Source: Maricurvus nonylphenolicus
GTDB lineage: Bacteria > Pseudomonadota > Gammaproteobacteria > Pseudomonadales > Cellvibrionaceae
Reading direction: 5' to 3'
Assembly: GCF_042854845.1 (NCBI RefSeq)
Contig: NZ_AP031498.1
Location: 2,604,001-2,668,000, forward strand
Length of the DNA stretch: 64,000 nucleotides
Shown here: in pieces, positions 59,110 to 64,000 of the stretch
Numbering within the stretch: position 1 is the first letter of the stretch
How the letters are laid out: the number at the start of each line of letters is the position of its first letter
Notes under the pieces: model-generated
Database searches by the model: none
What the model saw: the letters and a program-made list of their open reading frames with translations, nothing else
What the model was told of the DNA's origin: nothing
Program-made: the position numbers and the translations under genes

Positions 59110-59808
59110 TTGGCTTTGCTTGGGATCGATTTTTTTACTTGGGGTTGTCGGGCGCTGGTGCTGGTTTTTGTGCTGGCTCTTACCGGCTGTGCCAATCAGT
59201 CTTTCGATATTAAGGGGATAGCCAAAACCGATATCGACCTGGTTGCTGATTTGCACCGTGAGGAAACACGCAGGCTGGTCCTATCTTTGGCTACTAAGCT
59301 CTACAAGCGTAACCCCAGAGAATTGCGTAAACAGCCTGGTGCAACACTGGAATCCCGTCTCCAGCAGTTACAGCAGACACCAGATTTGAAATTTGCCGAG
59401 TTGCAGTGGCAGCAGGGCATTGATGCTATGGATTTGGCTTTTCAGCGAGATTTTCGCGGCGACAGGGTGTTTGCCTTGATTGCCGGGTTGTCTGGGATGC
59501 TGCGAGAATCCTATGGCTATAAAGATGAGTTCTTCGTGCTTGATGAGCTGGATCAACAGAAACTCTATATCAGCGCACGCAATATTGAAGTGTTGGTATG
59601 GCGTCTGAAGCAGGCCAGGGATAGCCGCGGTAAGCCGTTGATCTATACCAATGCTACGGGAGAGGTACTGAATCTCAGCTTCGAACGGCTGTTTGGTAAG
59701 CTCATTGCTCATCAGGATATGTTAGCCAAAGTTATGGCCGGTAAGACCCAGCGAGCCATCAATAGTGTTGCCCACAGTCTCGTCAGTATGACCTTTATGC
59801 CCCTCTAA
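59110..59808 (+). CDS. Lipoprotein of unknown function (non-ATG start)
   Basis: A ~232-residue lipoprotein: a hydrophobic signal with lipobox LTGC (LVLVFVLALTGCANQ) and a helical mature domain (DIDLVADLHREETRRLVLSL; RVFALIAGLSGMLRESYGYK; LFGKLIAHQDMLAKVMAGKT). The frame opens immediately after a stop (TAA at 59107-59109), and there is no ATG before the lipobox, so translation must begin at TTG (59110 or 59116). The mature sequence is well-formed and codon use is normal, so this seems a real start rather than a sequence error. The gene is divergent from mfd. Function unknown. Confidence 0.8.
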   Translation: MALLGIDFFTWGCRALVLVFVLALTGCANQSFDIKGIAKTDIDLVADLHREETRRLVLSLATKLYKRNPRELRKQPGATLESRLQQLQQTPDLKFAELQWQQGIDAMDLAFQRDFRGDRVFALIAGLSGMLRESYGYKDEFFVLDELDQQKLYISARNIEVLVWRLKQARDSRGKPLIYTNATGEVLNLSFERLFGKLIAHQDMLAKVMAGKTQRAINSVAHSLVSMTFMPL

Positions 59809-60022
59809 TTGGGACTAGTTGGCCTATATCAATTATTCCCCTAACAAATAGCCGCTATATCCCCAGTTATGGTTGCACCCCAGGCATGGAATCACGATAA
59901 TAGCGCTCCTTTTTTAGCCTATGGCATGGAATTATTACAGGACAATGAAAGTTCCTGCTAAATATTGGGCTTTGAAAGATGCAGAGAAAGCAAATTACTC
60001 CTAACCAATAAAGGTAATAGTT

Positions 60023-61474
60023 GTGAACCGACCTAAGCCGGACGATTATTTCAAAGACTGGAAACAGCGTGAAGCCTTGGCTGAAGGCATGATTCCTGTG
60101 ATCGGCAAGCTCAATCGTGAGCGTAACGTGGGCATCTATATTTATGGACGCTCTCTGGTTAACCGCTCCGTAATCGACATTATGAAGTCCCATCGCTTCG
60201 TACGTCAGGTTGAAGAGAATGAACTGTCTGAATTCGAGACAGCCCCAATTCTGGATATCCTGAGCCAGCTGGATCTTGGTCCTGCCCATATTGATCTGGG
60301 CAAGATGGCTGTTAAGTACATGAAAGAGGGCAATGGCGGTTCTCTGGAAGATTTCGTTAAGGCTGAAGTTGCTGACCTGATCAGCGCCGAAGACAAGCCT
60401 CTGGCAGAGCCTCAGGATGTTGTACTGTACGGTTTTGGTCGTATTGGTCGTTTGGTTGCCCGTCTGCTGGTTGAAAAGGCCGGCTCCGGTGATGTGCTCA
60501 ATCTGCGCGCCATTGTTGTGCGTAAAGGCAAGAGCGCCAATGACCTGGTTAAGCGTGCCAGCCTGCTGCGTCGTGATTCTGTACACGGCTCCTTTAAAGG
60601 TACTATTCGCGTTGATGAAGAAAACAACGTGCTGGTACTTAACGGTGTAGAAGTGAAGATCATCTACGCCAACTCCCCATCAGAAGTCGATTACACCGAA
60701 TACGGCATCAATAACGCCATTGTTGTTGATAACACCGGTGTATGGCGTGACGAAGATGGCCTGGGTCAGCACATTGCCTGTAAAGGTGCCAGCAAGGTTA
60801 TCCTGACTGCGCCTGGTAAGGGTGATATCAAGAACATTGTTTACGGTATTAACAATGGCGATATCAATGCTGACGACAAGATCCTGTCTGCTGCATCCTG
60901 TACCACCAACGCTATCGTACCTGTACTGAAGGCGATGATGGACGAGTACGGTGTAAACCACGGTCACGTTGAGACTGTTCACGCTTACACCAATGACCAG
61001 AACCTGATTGATAACTATCACAAAGGTGATCGCCGTGGCCGTAGTGCGCCACTGAACATGGTTCTGACCGAGACCGGTGCTGCGAAAGCTGTTGCCAAGG
61101 CGCTGCCTGAGCTGAAAGGTAAGCTGACCGGTAACGCTATCCGTGTTCCTACGCCAAACGTATCCATGGCCATTCTGAACCTGCAATTGGGTAAAGAAAC
61201 CACCGCTGAAGAGTTGAACGCCTATATGCGTGATGCGGCTCTGTACTCTCCGTTACAGCAGCAAATCGACTTCACTAACTCTCCAGAAGTTGTTTCCAGC
61301 GACTTTGTTGGTTCTCGTCATGCCTGTGTGTTCGATGCCAAGGCTACCATCGTTGATGGTAACAGCGCTGTGCTCTACTGCTGGTACGATAATGAGTTTG
61401 GCTACAGCTGCCAGGTAGTTCGCTGTCTGGAAGATATGGCTGGCGTAAATTACAACATTTACCCCAAGGGCTAA
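60023..61474 (+). CDS. gap: Long-form glyceraldehyde-3-phosphate dehydrogenase
   Basis: A 483-residue GAPDH with a ~130-residue N-terminal extension before the NAD-binding GFGRIGR (137-143). The catalytic Cys293 is in SAASCTTNAIVP and the usual DNTGVWRDEDGL and LTGNAIRVPTPNVSMAIL segments follow. The extension (DDYFKDWKQREALAEGMIP) has no recognised motif. Pseudomonas has a similar long GAPDH next to mfd (PA3001). It starts with GTG after AAAGGTAA. It may serve gluconeogenic or alternative glycolytic flux; this is a family-level expectation. Two hairpins, one a strong terminator, follow. Confidence 0.95.
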   Translation: MNRPKPDDYFKDWKQREALAEGMIPVIGKLNRERNVGIYIYGRSLVNRSVIDIMKSHRFVRQVEENELSEFETAPILDILSQLDLGPAHIDLGKMAVKYMKEGNGGSLEDFVKAEVADLISAEDKPLAEPQDVVLYGFGRIGRLVARLLVEKAGSGDVLNLRAIVVRKGKSANDLVKRASLLRRDSVHGSFKGTIRVDEENNVLVLNGVEVKIIYANSPSEVDYTEYGINNAIVVDNTGVWRDEDGLGQHIACKGASKVILTAPGKGDIKNIVYGINNGDINADDKILSAASCTTNAIVPVLKAMMDEYGVNHGHVETVHAYTNDQNLIDNYHKGDRRGRSAPLNMVLTETGAAKAVAKALPELKGKLTGNAIRVPTPNVSMAILNLQLGKETTAEELNAYMRDAALYSPLQQQIDFTNSPEVVSSDFVGSRHACVFDAKATIVDGNSAVLYCWYDNEFGYSCQVVRCLEDMAGVNYNIYPKG

Positions 61475-61477
61475 GCT

Positions 61478-61502
61478 AAACTGATCAAATAAAGATCAGT
61501 TT
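61478..61502 (+). other. Stem-loop just after GAPDH
   Basis: AAACTGATC and GATCAGTTT with a seven-base A/T loop, starting three bases after the stop codon. It precedes the main terminator and may protect the mRNA end or assist termination. Confidence 0.6.
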
Positions 61503-61515
61503 AAACGGCTGCAAA

Positions 61516-61548
61516 AAACCCGCCTACCTCAAATAGGCGGGTTTTTTT
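61516..61548 (+). terminator. Strong intrinsic terminator after GAPDH
   Basis: Stem AAACCCGCCTA / TAGGCGGGTTT of 11 bp with a seven-base loop, followed by TTTT. Typical rho-independent terminator. Confidence 0.95.
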
Positions 61549-61631
61549 ATGCCTATAGGGTGGTAGTACGCTAACACCTTGAGTTTATTACACTTTTGCC
61601 ATCAAATTTGACCGAAAATGTCATTTTGCTC

Positions 61632-61660
61632 TGGCATGTGAGGTTACAGATCTCTATAAT
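61632..61660 (+). promoter_or_regulatory. Candidate promoter in the gap-nqr intergenic region
   Basis: A perfect -10 TATAAT at 61655-61660 lies in the middle of the 564-base gap between GAPDH and nqrA. The -35 is weak (TGGCAT at 17 bases), so the promoter may need an activator. It would start transcription near 61667, leaving a ~370-base leader for nqrA. Confidence 0.45.
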
Positions 61661-61666
61661 TGCGCC

Positions 61667-61903
61667 GGTTTAATTTACGGGAGCTATGCTTCCGCATTTT
61701 GTTGTGTTTGGCGCTTGCTTGATCGATCTGTACCGGGTCTGTGAGCGCGCCCTCGTTGCCTTTTAGTCTGAGGTGTAGCGGGTCGCGGTAAGGTGTGAAA
61801 GCAGAGCTTCTTTAGGCAAGTGCAATTCAAAGTGTGTCGTCTACACTTGAAGGTGTTCTGGAAAGGCTTTTGGGGCCAAATCAACCCCGAAAACACCCTT
61901 TTT
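61667..61903 (+). ncRNA. Candidate leader RNA or small RNA upstream of nqrA
   Basis: A region of ~235 bases with structure but no good ORF. It begins after the -10 TATAAT, contains an imperfect hairpin near 61680 (GGGAGC and GCTTCC), a hairpin at 61830-61848 (AAGTGT / ACACTT), and ends in a terminator-like stem around 61868-61892 (TTTTGGGG paired with CCCCGAAAA) followed by CTTTTT. It can be an attenuated leader of the nqr operon or an independent small RNA. A conserved RNA motif upstream of nqr operons has been described in Marinomonas; I could not test similarity. 61904-62038 shows nothing further. Confidence 0.35.
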
Positions 61904-62038
61904 CACCTCAGTTGATGCGTTTTGGGTTGTGCTTGGCTGATAACAATATCTAGGTAGCACAACTGGTTTCCCGCTTACCGGCTAAGGTTCCCAGGCGTGC
62001 GCCTCACTTATATCCAACGAGTGATTAGGCAGAGACGT

Positions 62039-63382
62039 ATGATTAAGATTCGTCGGGGATTGGATCTACCCATATCCGGAGCGCCTGAACAGACCATTTA
62101 TGATGGTCCGTCAATTCGCTCTGTCGCAGTCATCGGTTTCGATTACCACGGTATGAAACCGACGATGGCCATCAAGGTCGGCGACAAAGTGAAGCTAGGT
62201 CAGCTTCTGTTCCAAGACAAAAAAACCGAAGGTGTTAAATACACCGCTCCAGCCGCAGGAACCATTGCCGCCATTAATCGTGGCGCCAAGCGTGTACTGC
62301 AATCTGTAGTAATTGATGTTGAAGGCGATGAAGCCGAGTCATTTGCTCAATACGATGCCGATAAGCTGGCATCCCTGACCGAAGAGCAGGTTAAAGACAA
62401 CCTGGTAAACTCCGGTCTGTGGACTGCACTGCGTACCCGTCCTTACAGTAAGGTTCCGGCTCCAGCATCTACACCGAATTCAATCTTTGTAACAGCGATG
62501 GATACCAATCCATTGGCTGCCAATCCTGAACTGATCATTCGTGAACAACGTGACGACTTCGTAAACGGTTTGACCGTATTGTCGAAGCTGACCTCCGGTC
62601 AGGTCTACGTGTGTAAAGCCGAAGGCGCTGATGTCTTCACCGGCAATAACAGCCGTGTGAGCTCTGAAGAGTTTGGCGGTGTTCACCCAGCCGGTAACGC
62701 CGGCACTCATATCCATAATTTGGATCCCGTGAGTGCTACCAAGACTGTTTGGACCATCGGTTACCAGGACGTTATCGCTGTTGGTAAGCTGTTTACCACC
62801 GGTCAACTGCCTACCGAGCGTGTTATCTCTCTGGCGGGCCCTCAAGTTGAGCAGCCACGTCTGGTTCGCACCCGTGTGGGCGCCAGCCTGGAAGAACTGA
62901 CTGCGGGTCAGCTCAAAGGTGGCAATAACCGTGTTATTTCCGGTTCCGTGTTTGGCGGTCGTACCGCTAACGGTGCTGTTGCCTTCCTGGGTCGTTACCA
63001 CCAGCAAATCAGTGTGCTGGAAGAGGGGACAGATCGTCCATTCCTGCATTACTTGCGTGCGGGCTTCAATATGTTCTCGACCATGGGCATTTATATTTCC
63101 AGCCTGTTTGGTAAGAAAGAATACGATTTCACTACCACAACAATGGGTAGTGAGCGTGCCATGGTGCCAGTAGGTAACTACGAGCGCATTATGCCACTGG
63201 ATATTCTGCCAACGCAGTTACTCCGTGCATTGATTGTGGGTGATACTGATACGGCGCAAAAACTGGGTGCTTTGGAGCTGGATGAAGAAGATCTGGCACT
63301 GTGTACTTTTGTTTGTGCGGGTAAGTATGAATATGGCCCAATTCTGCGCGACAACTTAACTCGTATTGAGAAGGAGGGTTAA
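62039..63382 (+). CDS. nqrA: Na(+)-translocating NADH-quinone reductase subunit A
   Basis: A 447-residue peripheral subunit of the sodium-pumping NADH:ubiquinone oxidoreductase. Recognised by the N-terminus MIKIRRGLDLPISGAPEQTI and by segments GVHPAGNAGTHIHNLDPVSA, LITR-like LVRTRVGASLEELTAGQL and FCAGKYEYGP-type end (CTFVCAGKYEYGPILRDNL). AGGCAGAGA is a plausible ribosome site for the ATG at 62039; the frame extends 42 bases upstream, but family alignment supports this start. The complex exports sodium and feeds electrons to quinone, consistent with a marine lifestyle. nqrB begins four bases after the stop. Confidence 0.97.
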   Translation: MIKIRRGLDLPISGAPEQTIYDGPSIRSVAVIGFDYHGMKPTMAIKVGDKVKLGQLLFQDKKTEGVKYTAPAAGTIAAINRGAKRVLQSVVIDVEGDEAESFAQYDADKLASLTEEQVKDNLVNSGLWTALRTRPYSKVPAPASTPNSIFVTAMDTNPLAANPELIIREQRDDFVNGLTVLSKLTSGQVYVCKAEGADVFTGNNSRVSSEEFGGVHPAGNAGTHIHNLDPVSATKTVWTIGYQDVIAVGKLFTTGQLPTERVISLAGPQVEQPRLVRTRVGASLEELTAGQLKGGNNRVISGSVFGGRTANGAVAFLGRYHQQISVLEEGTDRPFLHYLRAGFNMFSTMGIYISSLFGKKEYDFTTTTMGSERAMVPVGNYERIMPLDILPTQLLRALIVGDTDTAQKLGALELDEEDLALCTFVCAGKYEYGPILRDNLTRIEKEG

Positions 63383-63385
63383 GCC

Positions 63386-64000
63386 GTGTTACGCAAGTTC
63401 CTCGATGATATCGAACCACATTTTCACAAAGGTGGTAAATTCGAAAGCTGGTATGCGCTCTACGAAGCCATTGATACCGGTTTATTCCGCCCGAATGATG
63501 TAACCAAAACCACTTCTCACGTACGTGACGGCATCGACCTGAAACGTATGATGATCACTGTGTGGATGTGTACTTTCCCGGCCATGTTCTACGGCATGTA
63601 CAACCTGGGTTGGCAAGCCAACACGGCGATGGCCGATTTGGGCATTGCTGCGGTTGAAGGCTGGCGCGGTGGCTTAATTGAGCTGTTTGCCGGTTACGAT
63701 GCTAACAGCGTCTGGGACAACTTCTGGCACGGTGCTGCTTACTTCTTGCCAATCTACCTGACGGTATTTGCGGTAGGTGGTTTCTGGGAAGTGCTGTTCG
63801 CCATGAAGCGTGGCCACGAAGTTAACGAAGGTTTCTTTGTCACTTCTGTGCTGTTCGCCCTGATTTGTCCTCCTGATGTTCCTCTGTGGCAAGCTGCCCT
63901 GGGTATTTCCTTTGGTGTTGTGATTGCTAAAGAAGTCTTCGGTGGTACCGGTAAGAACTTCCTAAACCCTGCACTGGCTGGTCGTGCCTTCCTGTTCTTC
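63386..64000 (+). CDS. nqrB: Na(+)-translocating NADH-quinone reductase subunit B (partial)
   Basis: The first 205 residues of NqrB, cut by the right edge of the window. Start is GTG after the strong GGAGGG at the end of nqrA. The translation begins VLRKFLDDIEPHFHKGGKFE and includes the membrane segments typical of the family and the conserved GGTGKNFLNPALAGRAFLF near the edge. NqrB carries covalently attached FMN (further C-terminal, outside the window), riboflavin and part of the sodium path. Confidence 0.96.
   Translation, partial: MLRKFLDDIEPHFHKGGKFESWYALYEAIDTGLFRPNDVTKTTSHVRDGIDLKRMMITVWMCTFPAMFYGMYNLGWQANTAMADLGIAAVEGWRGGLIELFAGYDANSVWDNFWHGAAYFLPIYLTVFAVGGFWEVLFAMKRGHEVNEGFFVTSVLFALICPPDVPLWQAALGISFGVVIAKEVFGGTGKNFLNPALAGRAFLFF

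Noticed and set aside
61684..61896. 70-residue minus-strand ORF upstream of nqrA
   Set aside because: No ribosome site and composition unlike neighbouring proteins; the region fits structured non-coding RNA better.
1..64000. tRNA genes, rRNA, CRISPR array, prophage or insertion sequence
   Set aside because: By eye I found no T-loop or cloverleaf sequences, no regular spaced repeats, and no transposase, integrase or phage gene anywhere in the window.

Overview
The window is chromosomal DNA from a gammaproteobacterium, most likely a marine relative of Pseudomonas (Cellvibrionales or Spongiibacteraceae type). The evidence is gene order: lexA-sulA next to topA, a psrA-nagZ-(mscS)-mtnP operon, mfd with csiV, a long GAPDH gene, and slt-uup-uspA all occur in Pseudomonas-like arrangements. 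A sodium-pumping NADH:quinone reductase operon (nqrA, nqrB) and a bacterial voltage-gated cation channel fit a sodium-rich habitat. I see no IS element, prophage, CRISPR array, rRNA or tRNA. Coding density is high and most genes are ordinary housekeeping or regulatory genes. This is an organism inference from gene content, not a sequence search.

Layout. 1-0.94 kb: end of hemB and two tandem DUF3012 small lipoprotein-like genes. 1.0-6.9 kb: complete MksF-MksE-MksB condensin operon without an MksG nuclease gene. 7-11 kb: ion channel, two REP-like palindromes, a small ORF, secreted trypsin-like protease, patatin-like phospholipase, thioesterase-like protein, and a 119-bp MITE-like inverted repeat. 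11.2-17.7 kb: NUDIX hydrolase, SlyD, a NemR/OYE-like pair, a DUF3806 protein and a membrane-anchored glutamate-synthase-like flavoenzyme. 17.8-20.2 kb: yejK and two membrane-anchored proteins. 20.2-23.3 kb: GlxA-type regulator divergent from a Rieske oxygenase, then a hexapeptide acyltransferase. 23.5-30.5 kb: EEP phosphatase/ClsB pair, pseudouridine synthase, ppnP, spermidine-synthase-like protein, uvrB, a gamma-glutamylcyclotransferase-like gene and a rof-like gene.

30.5-38.3 kb is the most signalling-rich stretch: a Ser/Thr kinase with PEGA and degenerate FGE-like sensor domains, its PP2C phosphatase, a divergent two-FHA membrane protein, a DUF5610 protein, a glutaredoxin-like protein, CheV, and opposite it a protein I interpret as a remote CheZ-type phosphatase. 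No type VI secretion gene is visible around the kinase/phosphatase/FHA trio.

38.4-50.1 kb: slt, uup, uspA, two unknown membrane proteins, topA, and the SOS locus lexA-sulA with two perfect tandem SOS boxes. 50.4-54.0 kb: psrA with an autoregulatory operator over its own promoter, leading a tight operon with nagZ, an MscS-family channel and a methylthioinosine/methylthioadenosine phosphorylase. 54.3-59.1 kb: a cold-shock protein, csiV and mfd. 59.1-64 kb: a lipoprotein with a non-ATG start, long-form GAPDH with strong terminators, then a long leader (possible regulatory or small RNA) before nqrA and the truncated nqrB.
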